Of a stretch of 64,000 bases of DNA, positions 40,453 through 50,035 are shown in pieces (positions within the stretch are counted from its first letter, which is position 1; the number at the start of each line of letters is the position of its first letter). The notes beneath the pieces are model-generated. The model searched no databases and was not told the origin of the DNA. It was given only the letters and a program-made list of their open reading frames with translations. Made by a program: the position numbers and the translations under genes. The DNA comes from Psychromonas sp. CNPT3 (GTDB taxonomy: Bacteria > Pseudomonadota > Gammaproteobacteria > Enterobacterales > Psychromonadaceae): contig NC_020802.1 of the NCBI RefSeq assembly GCF_000153405.2, forward strand, positions 1,197,883 to 1,261,882. The letters run 5' to 3'.

Positions 40453-41196
40453 TTAAATGCTACTACATCGACTTTCCATGATGGTGTTTCGACTGCCTTG
40501 TAAACGTTGTATCATCTTGCTACGCTGGCATTCCCATGCACTGACAGGGTAGGTTTTATCCCATGCGGTCATTAATTTTCTTTGTGATTTACTCATATTA
40601 TAATGCGGGTAAGCATTATCCATATATAAATAAGTACGCGCTATTTTGCCACGAGCTTGCTCTGGCGGCTCTGCTTTTCGATTGCTTATTTTCATTTGGC
40701 AACTGCCAAACATACTTTTCGTCTGCGCTAACATCTGAAAATTATAATTACTGCGCATGGCATTAACCGCACCGATAGCCGGATATAAATTATACATGTC
40801 TGCTTGCATATAACGGTACTGTGCATCTACTTTATTAGCACATCTTCGTCCTTTATAGGCTTTACCTTTACTACTCACACACATTTTGTCACCACTACGC
40901 CAAGCGCTGAAAGTGCGTCCAAAATTTTCTGCGGGGACAACATGCTCCCATTCAATGCGTTTTGCACGTTTGATATGTTTAGTGGTCTGAAAACCTTTAA
41001 GAGGTATTACATTCTTTTTTGCATCAAAACGGGCGTTACAATAGATAGTGGTACGGTGCTTGGGGTAGACTTTTTTCTCTAATATTTTTTTTGCTTTTGA
41101 AAAAGAAGAAATGCTTTCATTGGCGCAATATGCACTAATAGGTAATAAAGTTAAAAGTAGTGTGAATATGAATTTTATGTGCGAACGTGGTGCCAT
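40453..41196 (-). CDS. endA: Periplasmic/extracellular endonuclease I
   Basis: The 247-residue product has a signal peptide ending near CANES (about residue 25) and the endonuclease I features: RIEWEHVVPAENFG with the catalytic His, paired Cys residues (MCVSSKG, RRCANK, GSCQMK, WECQRS), DMYNLYPAIGAVNAMRSNYNF and MTAWDKTYPVSAWE. Such enzymes (EndA, Vvn, Dns) cut DNA outside the cytoplasm. A shortened relative is present at 49421-49654. The gene is monocistronic. Confidence 0.93.
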   Translation of the reverse strand: MAPRSHIKFIFTLLLTLLPISAYCANESISSFSKAKKILEKKVYPKHRTTIYCNARFDAKKNVIPLKGFQTTKHIKRAKRIEWEHVVPAENFGRTFSAWRSGDKMCVSSKGKAYKGRRCANKVDAQYRYMQADMYNLYPAIGAVNAMRSNYNFQMLAQTKSMFGSCQMKISNRKAEPPEQARGKIARTYLYMDNAYPHYNMSKSQRKLMTAWDKTYPVSAWECQRSKMIQRLQGSRNTIMESRCSSI

Positions 41197-41302
41197 GTGA
41201 TCCCTTAAATAAATAGATATTGGCCAGTATTTAGGGCTTAAAATACTTAGGCATACAATATCACTCCTGTTTTAACGACACCTTACACTAATGAGCAGGC
41301 AT

Positions 41303-41329
41303 AAAAAAGCCTGTACAAGTACAGGCTTT
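41303..41329 (-). terminator. Terminator of gap
   Basis: AAAGCCTGTAC (41306-41316) and GTACAGGCTTT (41319-41329) form an 11 bp stem; on the minus strand a run of six T follows. Confidence 0.85.
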
Positions 41330-41351
41330 AACAAAGTTAAACTAGCGTGTC

Positions 41352-42371
<1,020 letters not shown>

Positions 42372-42516
42372 TTAAAACTTATGATCATTATAGGAGCCAA
42401 AAACTCCAATAACTTGATATTGGTCAAGTTAATTGTTTTGATTTTCATTTTTAACGAAAAAAACGATTAAATTTAACATTATTTAAGCGTTTGTATGAAA
42501 ATAAAACAATCAATCA

Positions 42517-42531
42517 TGTAATTTAATTACA
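42517..42531. promoter_or_regulatory. HexR-type operator upstream of gapA
   Basis: TGTAATTTAATTACA is a perfect 15 bp palindrome matching the HexR consensus known from Shewanella and relatives (TGTAnTnnnAnTACA type). hexR itself lies at 46906-47757, and gapA is a known HexR target in that group. Its distance from the start (about 180 bases) leaves activation or repression open. Confidence 0.75.
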
Positions 42532-42639
42532 GCGATATATTATGTGCTAATGCACAGAAAAGAAAGTAAAACACCGATATAACTGTAAATTCATTGCAAA
42601 CGCCAGAAATAGCGCTACGGTTTTCAGTATTGCGTCATT

Positions 42640-42674
42640 TTAAAACGACAAAAAAATCATTTTTGTCGTTTTAA
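42640..42674 (-). terminator. Hairpin after yeaD, probable terminator
   Basis: TTAAAACGACAAAAA (42640-42654) and TTTTTGTCGTTTTAA (42660-42674) make a 15 bp AT-rich stem 38 bases after the yeaD stop. A separate T-run is lacking but the stem arm itself is T-rich. Confidence 0.55.
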
Positions 42675-42712
42675 GTAAAAAAAAAGTAATTTACACGGCG
42701 TTTGTTAATCTA

Positions 42713-43606
42713 TCAGCTGATCAATGTACTTAAAAGGTCACTCGCGCCGGGTTGTATCTCTTTACCAGCCGGATCGGTTATCGCCGATTCAATACAGAAC
42801 ATGGTTAAGTAGCCATTGTCTGGCATATCTACAAACGCCTTTGCCCCTTTTATCCAAGGCGACCATAAAACATTAGAATCATTACCTGTATTACGGATAG
42901 TTAATTTACGCTGTAATGTTTTATCGGTTAATAGAATGTCGTGCGTCGATTTTTTGTAAATACGATCAATAGCGCCATCAATACTTAAGGTGCCTTGTTC
43001 TGAGTGCAAATCTCCGCCTTGTAGTGAGTCTTTGTAAACAGAGTTAAGGCCACTGATAAGGCAACCCTCAGGCGCACCAATATTTAAGTAGGTATGGAGC
43101 GCGCCACGATAAGTAAAGGCACTTTCAGAGCAGTTAGTGCTGATCAGCTCTAATTTTAATTGCGTATCTAAGGTTACTTTTAGGCGTAGTTCAAACTTAA
43201 AGGGCCAGAGTTTAAGTGTCTCTGCATTGTCTTTTAAAAGGAATTCAAGTGTGACGCCTTGCTCTGATTCATTGACGCTGAGCATGTCCCACTTTTGGGT
43301 GCGAGCAAAGCCATGAGCAGGTAAATCTGCCCCTAATTCCTCACCCGCAGGGCCAAACCAAGGCCAACAAATAGGCACGCCACCCCGAATGGCTTTACCA
43401 TCTTGATATAACGCACTTTTGCTTAACCAAATAATAGGGGCCTCATTAGGGCGCTGGAAATGTACAAGGTGCGCGCCATGTAAGGCAAAAGCCGCACTTA
43501 ATTTAGGATGTTCAATCACAATAAAATCATAACCATTGCTATCCTGCTTTACGGATACACTGGGTGATAAAGTGGATTTTTTTTGTAGATGAAGATGTGA
43601 GATCAT
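42713..43606 (-). CDS. yeaD: D-hexose-6-phosphate mutarotase (YeaD)
   Basis: The 297-residue galactose-mutarotase-like protein contains LHGAHLVHFQRPNEAPIIWLS, AIRGGVPICWPWFGP and PAHGFARTQKWDM with the catalytic His, and LHTYLNIG. It interconverts the anomers of glucose 6-phosphate. As in E. coli it lies beside gapA. The SAITDPAGKEIQPG end is a usual C-terminus. Confidence 0.93.
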   Translation of the reverse strand: MISHLHLQKKSTLSPSVSVKQDSNGYDFIVIEHPKLSAAFALHGAHLVHFQRPNEAPIIWLSKSALYQDGKAIRGGVPICWPWFGPAGEELGADLPAHGFARTQKWDMLSVNESEQGVTLEFLLKDNAETLKLWPFKFELRLKVTLDTQLKLELISTNCSESAFTYRGALHTYLNIGAPEGCLISGLNSVYKDSLQGGDLHSEQGTLSIDGAIDRIYKKSTHDILLTDKTLQRKLTIRNTGNDSNVLWSPWIKGAKAFVDMPDNGYLTMFCIESAITDPAGKEIQPGASDLLSTLIS

Positions 43607-43665
43607 AATTTTACCTGTATTTTAAACAAAAATAGATGCGTCATTTTAAATGGCGACAGACTATG

Positions 43666-43821
43666 TATATCCATGTTACTTCAAGATGCATATGCGCCAA
43701 TGAGGATCCATTGATGTGCGTTTAATTCTAAAGGGTACTCGCTATATGTTTTCATTTCATGGCAAGACGCTAAGCCAAATCACGCTTGCTGATATCGCAC
43801 ACTTGAAGTGTCAGGGGTATA
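43666..43821 (+). repeat. Family-2 MITE-like repeat, full copy
   Basis: A 156 bp stretch runs from TATATCCATGTTACTTCAAG to its imperfect inverted counterpart CTTGAAGTGTCAGGGGTATA (43803-43821). Its right half matches the copy at 39839-39914. It has no ORF. The rest of the 43607-44185 gap, apart from the hairpin at 44101-44126, shows nothing identifiable. Confidence 0.65.
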
Positions 43822-44090
43822 AAATATAGGAAAAAAAATTTTTCGCAAAGGTTGTTTGCAGCTTCATTGTGATAAATCATTAAAGTCGTATTTTTATAGG
43901 GTACAGCAGAGAATATTGCTATTTACACTTAGGTTAATGCAAGGGGGTTAGTACAAGAGTATTATCCTACTCAATCGGATAGTCCTCTAATGCATAACAT
44001 GTGATTAATGATACTTACTTTTATCTCATAGCGAGACGGTAGTGTTGAGCTGACGCTTGATCTCCCGTAAGAGGGAAGTTACCTTCAATA

Positions 44091-44126
44091 TTATAAAACA
44101 GCCACGTAGCGGCATTGCGCGGTGGC
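44091..44126 (-). terminator. Probable terminator of the DUF2989 lipoprotein gene
   Basis: GCCAC (44101-44105) pairs with GTGGC (44122-44126) around an inner GCG/CGC stem. On the minus strand it is followed by TGTTTTATAAT. It lies about 60 bases beyond the gene's stop. Confidence 0.5.
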
Positions 44127-44185
44127 GATTTTACATTAAGAAACCAACCCTCTAGAGAGGATGATTTTTTAGCGACAGTTTATAC

Positions 44186-45025
44186 TTACTTTTTAGATGC
44201 ATTAAGGTTGAATTGACCTTGCTCTAATAATAATAAATATTTATTCGCTTTTTCTTGTAACTTATCTTGATGCTTTATTTTTCGACTAGTATTACGTAGT
44301 CCTCGGTTTAATATGAGTTCAAAGTCGACATTGTATTGCTCATCACTATCTACATTGTTCAAAATATAAGCCCAAATATAAGCTTGTTCAAATTGCTTGT
44401 TGCTATAGTAAATAGTCATAATATAGGAAAATACATCGATAGAAATATCATCTAAAGAGTGGCTTTGTTGTAACACGCGATAAAAGAGTTTTAATGCCTT
44501 TTGAGGTTTTCTTTTATAATAAAAAGTTGCGAGTTTAGTTAATAAAGAAATATCATTTAAGTTGGGATCATTGGCGGCTTTTAAAAACACTTTTTTAGCT
44601 GATACATCTTTATAGCGGGTCCATAAATAATAGGCAAGGTGAGGATCCTTTGTGCCTTTACTATTTATTAGCTCTTCTTCTATTAACTTTTGAGTGTGTA
44701 AGTAATTTTCAATACGCTGCGTTTTTCGCTCTTTACGTTTAGAGAATTCAATAAAAAGGCGAGGTTCAAGGCACGATTCATAGCCTTCTAATGCCTCTAA
44801 AAGAGGGGATGAGCTTTTGCTTTCGGGATCTAGCTCTTTGTAATATAGGGCGCGAATGAGAGATGTCCGTTTATAGCGACAGTCACCAATATCATGAAAT
44901 TGTTCACATAATTCGGGGCTAGCATTACAAATGCTAAGTAGATCATCTTTTTTTTCAGGTAAACACGCAAATAATAAAAGTGTCGTTGCTAATGTTAACC
45001 ATAGTTTCAAAGTCGGTGGTATCAT
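44186..45025 (-). CDS. DUF2989 family lipoprotein
   Basis: The product from the ATG at 45025 has 279 residues and a lipoprotein signal ending LLLFAC. An upstream TTG at 45061 would place 12 more residues before a normal signal sequence and was not preferred; an AAAGGA element lies 12 bases before the ATG. The body is helical with TPR-like pieces (LATFYYKRKPQKALKLFYRV, YSNKQFEQAYIWAYIL), and conserved Cys residues in CNASPELCEQF and CLEP. It fits the DUF2989 lipoproteins of Vibrio-like bacteria; function unknown. It is divergent from the YeaC-like gene. Confidence 0.72.
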   Translation of the reverse strand: MIPPTLKLWLTLATTLLLFACLPEKKDDLLSICNASPELCEQFHDIGDCRYKRTSLIRALYYKELDPESKSSSPLLEALEGYESCLEPRLFIEFSKRKERKTQRIENYLHTQKLIEEELINSKGTKDPHLAYYLWTRYKDVSAKKVFLKAANDPNLNDISLLTKLATFYYKRKPQKALKLFYRVLQQSHSLDDISIDVFSYIMTIYYSNKQFEQAYIWAYILNNVDSDEQYNVDFELILNRGLRNTSRKIKHQDKLQEKANKYLLLLEQGQFNLNASKK

Positions 45026-45103
45026 TATTGTTAATAGTCCTTTAAAGAAAAAATCCTTCAATCTAATACTAGGTTATCTTAATATAATTCGGGTGCATAT
45101 ATA

Positions 45104-45379
45104 ATGCTAAATATAAATGAGTATGCAAAAACACTGTCACCATCACTTTTTCTTCAGTTAAAAGAAGCGGTTGAGATAGGGAAGTGGAAAAATGGTGAGA
45201 GTCTAACAGACGCTCAAAAAGAACATACATTACAACTCGTGATCACATATCAGAGTTTATATAATCACTCTCCAGAGCATTTTAGCATTGCTAAAGGTGG
45301 CGAATTATATATGGAGAAAAAATCCATATTACGTAAGCAGTTTTCGCCAGCGCAAACCATTGATGTACAAGAAAAATAA
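45104..45379 (+). CDS. yeaC: YeaC-like protein (DUF1315)
   Basis: The 91-residue product has the DUF1315 pattern LSPSLFLQLKEAVEIGKW and GESLTDAQKEHTLQLVITYQ, with YNHSPEHFSIAKGGEL. It is homologous to E. coli YeaC, which is also found near gapA-yeaD. Function unknown. It is convergent with pykA, and a long inverted repeat separates the two. Confidence 0.85.
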   Translation: MLNINEYAKTLSPSLFLQLKEAVEIGKWKNGESLTDAQKEHTLQLVITYQSLYNHSPEHFSIAKGGELYMEKKSILRKQFSPAQTIDVQEK

Positions 45380-45382
45380 TAA

Positions 45383-45447
45383 CGCACACAAATAAAAGCA
45401 TAAGAGCAAAGATATAATTTTAGCGCTTATGCATTTATTTGTGTGCG
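45383..45447. repeat. Long inverted repeat between yeaC and pykA
   Basis: A 22-base arm (45383-45404, CGCACACAAATAAAAGCATAAG without its last two bases is the core) is complementary to 45426-45447 with one mismatch, around a 21-base spacer. It lies between convergent genes and probably ends both transcripts, although no T-run is present. Confidence 0.8.
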
Positions 45448-45452
45448 GAGAA

Positions 45453-46883
45453 TTAAACGGTCACTATTTTACAGGTGTTAGTGGAGCCAGCGTGATTATC
45501 GTCGCCATGGGTTATCAATATCAAATCACCTTCCTTTATAAAGTTTGCATCTTTTAGCGTTTTAATCGCATTTTTAATAAACTGAACGCTGTCGGTTGTT
45601 GATGAGACAAACTTCACGGGTGTAACGCCTCGGTACAATGCGCAATAATTTAATGTTTGCTGATTGCTTGAAAGCGCATAAATAGGTAAGCCGGAACTTA
45701 ATCGTGACATTAATAGAGGCGTACTGCCTGATTCTGTTAATGCGACAATGGCTTTGACGCCTTTAGTATGGTTTGCTGCAAACATCGTGGTCATTGCTAG
45801 CGCTTCACTGGGATCCTCAAAAGTATGATCCATGCGGTGATTAGACACATTAATACTCGGGTGTTTTTCGGCGCCTAAGCAGACATCGCTCATGGCAAGC
45901 ACGGTTTCAATTGGATAATGTCCGGCAGCTGTTTCTGCCGAGAGCATAACCGCATCGGTACCATCTAATACCGCATTGGCAACATCCATTACTTCTGCGC
46001 GCGTTGGCATTGGAGAGTTGATCATCGACTCCATCATTTGTGTTGCAGTGATCACCACGCGGTTTAAACGTCGCGCCATACGGATCATGTTTTTTTGTAC
46101 GCCGACTAAGCGTGCATCGCCAATTTCAACGCCGAGGTCGCCACGTGCGACCATCACTACATCAGAGGCAAGAATAATGTCTTGTAAGGCCTCTTCGGTT
46201 GCCACTGCCTCAGCACGTTCAACCTTAGCGACAATTTTTGCATTACAACCTGCTTCTTCTGCTAACTGGCGAGCATAACGAATATCAGCGCCGTTACGCG
46301 GAAACGAGATAGCCAGATAATCACAGCCAATTTGTGCAGCGGTTAATATATCGCGTTTATCTTTTTCGGTAAGGGCCGGGGCGGAGAGGCCGCCACCTTT
46401 TAAGTTGATGCCTTTATTATTGGATAAGGGACCACCAATAATGACGCGTGTTTTTACTTGATGCTCTGTTGTCTCAATGACTTCTAATTGTACGCGTCCG
46501 TCATCAAGCATTAAAATATTGCCTTTTTTGACTTCTTGAGGCAATGTTTTGTAATCTAAACCGACACAACTTTCATCTCCTTGACCTTTTTCAAAGAGAC
46601 TATCTAACGTAAAGGTATCACCTATTTTTAAAATGATTTTATTGTCTTTAAAGCTAGAGATGCGGATCTTAGGGCCTTGTAAATCCCCCATAATAGCGAC
46701 TTCTTTGCCTAATCGTTCTGCTATTTCACGCACTTCTTGGGCGCGGCGAATATGATCAATGCTTTCACCGTGTGAAAAATTCATGCGCACCATATTAGCG
46801 CCTGCGATAATTAATTTTTCTAAATTGTTATCACGATCTGTCGCGGGGCCGAGTGTGGTGACTATTTTTGTACGTCTTGTCAT
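45453..46883 (-). CDS. pykA: Pyruvate kinase II (PykA type)
   Basis: From the ATG at 46883, which follows an AAAGGGAT site, the product is 476 residues and begins [21 protein letters not shown] longer frame adds 11 residues that overlap hexR. It has [20 protein letters not shown], the active-site [10 protein letters not shown] and [19 protein letters not shown]. It is closer to E. coli PykA (AMP/sugar-phosphate type) than PykF in its N-terminus and [12 protein letters not shown] region. It catalyses the last step of glycolysis and lies 22 bases after hexR on the same strand, so they are probably co-transcribed. Confidence 0.95.
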   Translation of the reverse strand: MTRRTKIVTTLGPATDRDNNLEKLIIAGANMVRMNFSHGESIDHIRRAQEVREIAERLGKEVAIMGDLQGPKIRISSFKDNKIILKIGDTFTLDSLFEKGQGDESCVGLDYKTLPQEVKKGNILMLDDGRVQLEVIETTEHQVKTRVIIGGPLSNNKGINLKGGGLSAPALTEKDKRDILTAAQIGCDYLAISFPRNGADIRYARQLAEEAGCNAKIVAKVERAEAVATEEALQDIILASDVVMVARGDLGVEIGDARLVGVQKNMIRMARRLNRVVITATQMMESMINSPMPTRAEVMDVANAVLDGTDAVMLSAETAAGHYPIETVLAMSDVCLGAEKHPSINVSNHRMDHTFEDPSEALAMTTMFAANHTKGVKAIVALTESGSTPLLMSRLSSGLPIYALSSNQQTLNYCALYRGVTPVKFVSSTTDSVQFIKNAIKTLKDANFIKEGDLILITHGDDNHAGSTNTCKIVTV

Positions 46884-46905
46884 AGAGATCCCTTTCAGAA
46901 TAGAG

Positions 46906-47757
46906 TTATTGATCAATTATATTAAAGCGAGAATCCGTGATCCCTTTTTTGACGCGTTTTAAATTTTCTCTAAATTTCGAACCGCGTCGCAGCGTAAAGC
47001 CGGTGGCAAGTACATCGATTAAAACCAGTTGAGCAATACGAGATGCCATTGGCATGTAAATATCGGTGTCTTCCGGCACGCTCATAGAGAGAACCAAGTT
47101 ACTTTCATGGGCGAGGGGGGAGTTTAAAGCAGTTAAGGAGATAACAAAAGCATCATTTTCACGGGCTAAATGTGCGACTTCAACTAATGCTTTAGTACGA
47201 CCCGTATGTGAAATAAAGACAATGACATCACCTTCGCCACTATTAATGCAGCTCATCTTTTGCATTAAAATATCATCAAAGCAAGAAACGGGAATATTAA
47301 AACGGAAAAATTTATTCAAAGCATCATGTGCGACTGACGATGATGCCCCTAAACCAAAAAAAGATATCTTATTGGCCTGTGTTAATACATCCACTGCGCG
47401 ATTCACTAAGTTGGTGTCTAAGGTATTTTTTGCAACATCCAAGCACGCCATGGTAGATTCAAATATTTTAGCTGTGTAAGCTTCTGGTCCATCATTCTCA
47501 TCTACATTACGATTAACATAAGGCGTACCATTGACCAAACTCTGTGCAAGATGGAGTTTAAAATCCGGAAAGCCTTTGGTATCTAAACGTCGACAAAAAC
47601 GATTAACAGTCGGTTCACTGACTTCTGCCATTTTTGCAAGGGTTGCTATGCTCGAGCGTATTGCCACTTGCGGAGAAGCAATGATGACTTCCGCCACTTT
47701 TCTTTCGGATTTACTAAAGGTATCTAGATTTTTTTGAATGAGCTCTAAAGTATTCAT
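46906..47757 (-). CDS. hexR: HexR transcriptional regulator (RpiR family)
   Basis: The 283-residue product has an N-terminal helix-turn-helix ([16 protein letters not shown]-like start, then [29 protein letters not shown]) and a C-terminal SIS domain for a sugar-phosphate ligand ([32 protein letters not shown]). HexR senses KDPG and controls central carbon genes. Candidate operators occur before gapA, hexR and glk in this window. It heads a hexR-pykA unit. Confidence 0.95.
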   Translation of the reverse strand: MNTLELIQKNLDTFSKSERKVAEVIIASPQVAIRSSIATLAKMAEVSEPTVNRFCRRLDTKGFPDFKLHLAQSLVNGTPYVNRNVDENDGPEAYTAKIFESTMACLDVAKNTLDTNLVNRAVDVLTQANKISFFGLGASSSVAHDALNKFFRFNIPVSCFDDILMQKMSCINSGEGDVIVFISHTGRTKALVEVAHLARENDAFVISLTALNSPLAHESNLVLSMSVPEDTDIYMPMASRIAQLVLIDVLATGFTLRRGSKFRENLKRVKKGITDSRFNIIDQ

Positions 47758-47859
47758 TGCTTTTCACTGTAATTAATAAATTTAAGTTAAACTGAACGTC
47801 AACGTGTAATGTAAGTTAGGGATAAAAGCGCAGAATCATTTGAAACTATTTTGACTCGA

Positions 47860-47874
47860 TGAAAATAAATTACA
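47860..47874. promoter_or_regulatory. Candidate HexR operator upstream of hexR-pykA
   Basis: TGAAAATAAATTACA matches the palindrome TGTAATTAAATTACA at 13 of 15 positions and has a perfect right half. It lies about 100 bases before the hexR start. A lone half site (TGTAATTAA, 47768-47776) is nearer the start. Confidence 0.5.
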
Positions 47875-47922
47875 ATAAGACATTGATAAATGAGGACGCA
47901 TTATAAGTAAAAGGGCAGAAGG

Positions 47923-47937
47923 TGTCATTTTATTACA
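47923..47937. promoter_or_regulatory. Candidate HexR operator upstream of glk
   Basis: TGTCATTTTATTACA differs from the HexR palindrome mainly at the fourth base. It lies 100 bases before glk in the hexR-glk divergent region, where a shared operator would be expected. Confidence 0.6.
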
Positions 47938-48037
47938 TAAAAAAGCTGTTTTAGATCAATTTCGACGTGGCTTTATTACAAAAATGAGATGCGACCGACA
48001 CTTTTAATCTGTTCATTTTAAATTAAGGAGAAAATGT

Positions 48038-48991
48038 ATGCTTGCTGTAGTGGGTGATATTGGTGGGACAAATATCCGTTTAGCGGTTTGTGATCTTAAA
48101 AGTGGCGAATTAAGTCAATTAAAAGAGTTTGCGTGTGCGCAGTTTAGGACGATTGATGCTGCACTTGTTCAGTATTTTTCATCGCTGAAAAGAGATGTTA
48201 AATACTTATGCTTAGGTATAGCATGCTCTGTTGAAGATGATCTGGTGATCATGACTAATTTTAGTTGGCAGTTCTCTAAAAAAGCATTACAAGAAACATT
48301 ACAACTTAACGCCTTATATTTACTCAATGATTATACCGCTATCTCACTTGCCGTGCCTTTTTTAAAAGACAACGAACAGTTAAAAATCGGTGGAGGAGAG
48401 ATCAAAGAAGGTGGCACTAAAGTTGTGTTTGGACCCGGCACTGGTCTTGGCGTTGCGCATTTGATCCACGTTAACAATAAGTGGTTAAGTTTAGAGGGTG
48501 AGGGCGGGCATGTAAGTTTAGCTGCAAACAGTCGTCAGCAGGCTGATATATTATTGTTATTACAAGATCAATACGGGCACGTTTCAGCTGAGCGTGTTTT
48601 ATCAGGGCCCGGTTTTGTGAACCTTTATGAGAGTTTATGTCGCTTAGCGGGTAAACCGCCGCAGTATCAAGAGCCTCAGCAAATAACAAAAGCAGCGCTT
48701 AGTAGCGAGTGCCCACTGGCGATGCGTAGTTTAGATGTTTTTTGTCAAATAATGGGTTCTTTCGCGGGTAATTTAGCGCTTAATCTTGCGTGCTCGGGGG
48801 GCGTTTATATTGCGGGGGGAATTGTGCCTCGTTTTAGTGACTTTTTTGCAGAGAGTGATTTTAGGGAATATTTTGAAGAAAAAGGTCGCTTTAAAGGTTA
48901 TTTAACGACGATCCCAACTTTTATCATCACTCATGAATATCCTGGATTATTGGGGGCGAGTGTTTATTTACGCCAAGAAATATTAGAATAA
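48038..48991 (+). CDS. glk: Glucokinase
   Basis: The 317-residue product has the ROK/glucokinase phosphate loop VGDIGGTNIRLAVCD, LNDYTAISLAVPFL with the catalytic Asp, GPGTGLGVAHLIHV and GEGGHVSLA, and GGIVPRFSDFF near the end. It is of the E. coli Glk type. It phosphorylates glucose for glycolysis or the Entner-Doudoroff route. It is divergent from hexR, with a HexR-like site between. An AAGGAG element precedes the ATG by seven bases. Confidence 0.96.
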   Translation: MLAVVGDIGGTNIRLAVCDLKSGELSQLKEFACAQFRTIDAALVQYFSSLKRDVKYLCLGIACSVEDDLVIMTNFSWQFSKKALQETLQLNALYLLNDYTAISLAVPFLKDNEQLKIGGGEIKEGGTKVVFGPGTGLGVAHLIHVNNKWLSLEGEGGHVSLAANSRQQADILLLLQDQYGHVSAERVLSGPGFVNLYESLCRLAGKPPQYQEPQQITKAALSSECPLAMRSLDVFCQIMGSFAGNLALNLACSGGVYIAGGIVPRFSDFFAESDFREYFEEKGRFKGYLTTIPTFIITHEYPGLLGASVYLRQEILE

Positions 48992-49076
48992 CGATAAAAA
49001 CTATATTAGTAGTTGATTTAATAGAGTGAGTTCATTATGATGCGCCTCGCTCTAGCAACTATTGTTAGAAATTAAA

Positions 49077-49155
49077 GGTGACGTGTCCGAGTGGCTTAAA
49101 GAGCACGCCTGGAAAGTGTGTGTGTACGGTAACGTACCGAGAGTTCAAATCTCTT
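49077..49155 (+). pseudogene. Decayed tRNA-Ser(GGA)
   Basis: The sequence starts GGTGACGTGTCCGAGTGGCT and keeps the anticodon arm CACGC-CTGGAAA-GTGTG (anticodon GGA), a serine-type variable arm (GTAC/GTAC) and a T arm (GAGAG-TTCAAAT-CTCTT). The 3' acceptor strand is lost: bases 49156-49162 read ACAAGAG where CGTCACC is needed. The D stem also has a C-A mismatch (TCC against AGA). It cannot form a normal acceptor stem. An ORF across it is a well-known tRNA-Ser artefact. Confidence 0.8.
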
Positions 49156-49289
49156 ACAAGAGCAATTCTCTACGCGATAAAATATTGATTGTAAATGGTT
49201 ATGCAGTAATGCAAACTTGCAGTGTGATCATAAAGCATCTTAAAAGTAAGCGCAATTTCACAGTGCTTTAGTGCTAAATAAAAAATTCA

Positions 49290-49374
49290 GGAAAGTTCGG
49301 ATAATGGTATTCCACCACCTTGGAAAGGTGGCGCTCTAACGGGCATAAGGGTTCGAGTCCCTTACTTTCCACCA
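49290..49374 (+). tRNA. Atypical class II tRNA, anticodon GGA (Ser codons UCC/UCU)
   Basis: A complete cloverleaf: acceptor GGAAAGT/ACTTTCC, three-pair D stem GGA/TCC with G18-G19 and A14, anticodon stem CCACC/GGTGG with loop TTGGAAA (anticodon GGA, 49322-49324), a class II variable arm GCTC-TAAC-GGGC, T arm AAGGG-TTCGAGT-CCCTT, discriminator A73 and encoded CCA. Position 15 is A and 48 is T, a Levitt pair A15-U48. Serine tRNAs normally have G73 and G15-C48, while A73 with A15-U48 is a leucine-type combination. Structure and anticodon are clear; amino-acid identity is uncertain. It is followed by a terminator. Confidence 0.85.
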
Positions 49375-49378
49375 CATT

Positions 49379-49415
49379 AAAAGCTCCTGCTAGTTAACCC
49401 TAGCAGGAGCTTTTT
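49379..49415 (+). terminator. Terminator after the tRNA
   Basis: GCTCCTGCTAG (49383-49393) pairs perfectly with CTAGCAGGAGC (49400-49410), extended by A-T pairs, followed by TTTTT. Confidence 0.92.
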
Positions 49416-49420
49416 GCTAT

Positions 49421-49654
49421 CTAGAGTTCTTGATCTGCTATATTTTCATCACCTTGCAACTTAGCTATCGCCTCAGTCCTTAGGCATTCCCAAGCATCAA
49501 CAGGATACATCTTGTCCCATGCCGTCATTAATTGTTTCTGTTGTCTGCTCATGCTGTATCTGCTGCCTTTGTAGCTTTTACCTTTGCTACTAATACCAAA
49601 GTTCTCTGCGGGTACTACATGTTCCCATTCTAACTTTTTAGTGTCAGCATCATG
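49421..49654 (-). pseudogene. Endonuclease I remnant with internal deletions
   Basis: Read on the minus strand, 78 in-frame codons give KLEWEHVVPAENFG, then SSKGKSYKGSR, SMSRQQKQLMTAWDKMYPVD and AWECLRTEAIAKLQG, ending at TAG (complement of 49421-49423). Aligned with EndA at 40453-41196, about 14 residues after ENFG and about 75 residues before SMS are missing, both without loss of frame. No signal peptide or start remains. The region from 49655 to 50035 contains no gene; a hairpin AGTGAGGG/CCCTCACT (49962-49990) near the end of the chemoreceptor gene is the only clear structure there. Confidence 0.8.
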
Positions 49655-50035
49655 GCTAAAAAAGGTAACTCTGCTAACTAAGACTCAAGTCAAGAAAGTA
49701 AAAACATGTGATAAAGAATTTAATCATGATGTCATTGATACCACTCTTGTACATGTTGATAAAAAGATAATGAGTACGCCTATCATCGATCCGAGTATTT
49801 AAAGCCTTGATCGAGTTAATGTGCTGGTGGTCAGATCATATGGAGAGCAGTGCGAAAGGTAGCTTGAGTGTTACTGCGGGTATTCAAAAAAGCTAAAGTT
49901 GGACATCAGTGTTAGCGTTATTGCTCCATTTTATAGTGATATCCATTAGGTTTTGTAGGAAAGTGAGGGCTTTTAGCTGAAACCCTCACTATCATTTATG
50001 CCCGATCTGTTTTTTAAAATAGATTTACAAGATCA

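Noticed and set aside
49062-49271. 69-residue ORF containing VSEWLKEHAWKVC
   Set aside because: It is the translated body of the decayed tRNA-Ser(GGA), a common false ORF.
49584-49802. 72-residue plus-strand ORF including VKTCDKEFNHDVIDTTLVHV
   Set aside because: First half is antisense to the endonuclease I relic; the second half looks coding-like but no family or start could be supported.
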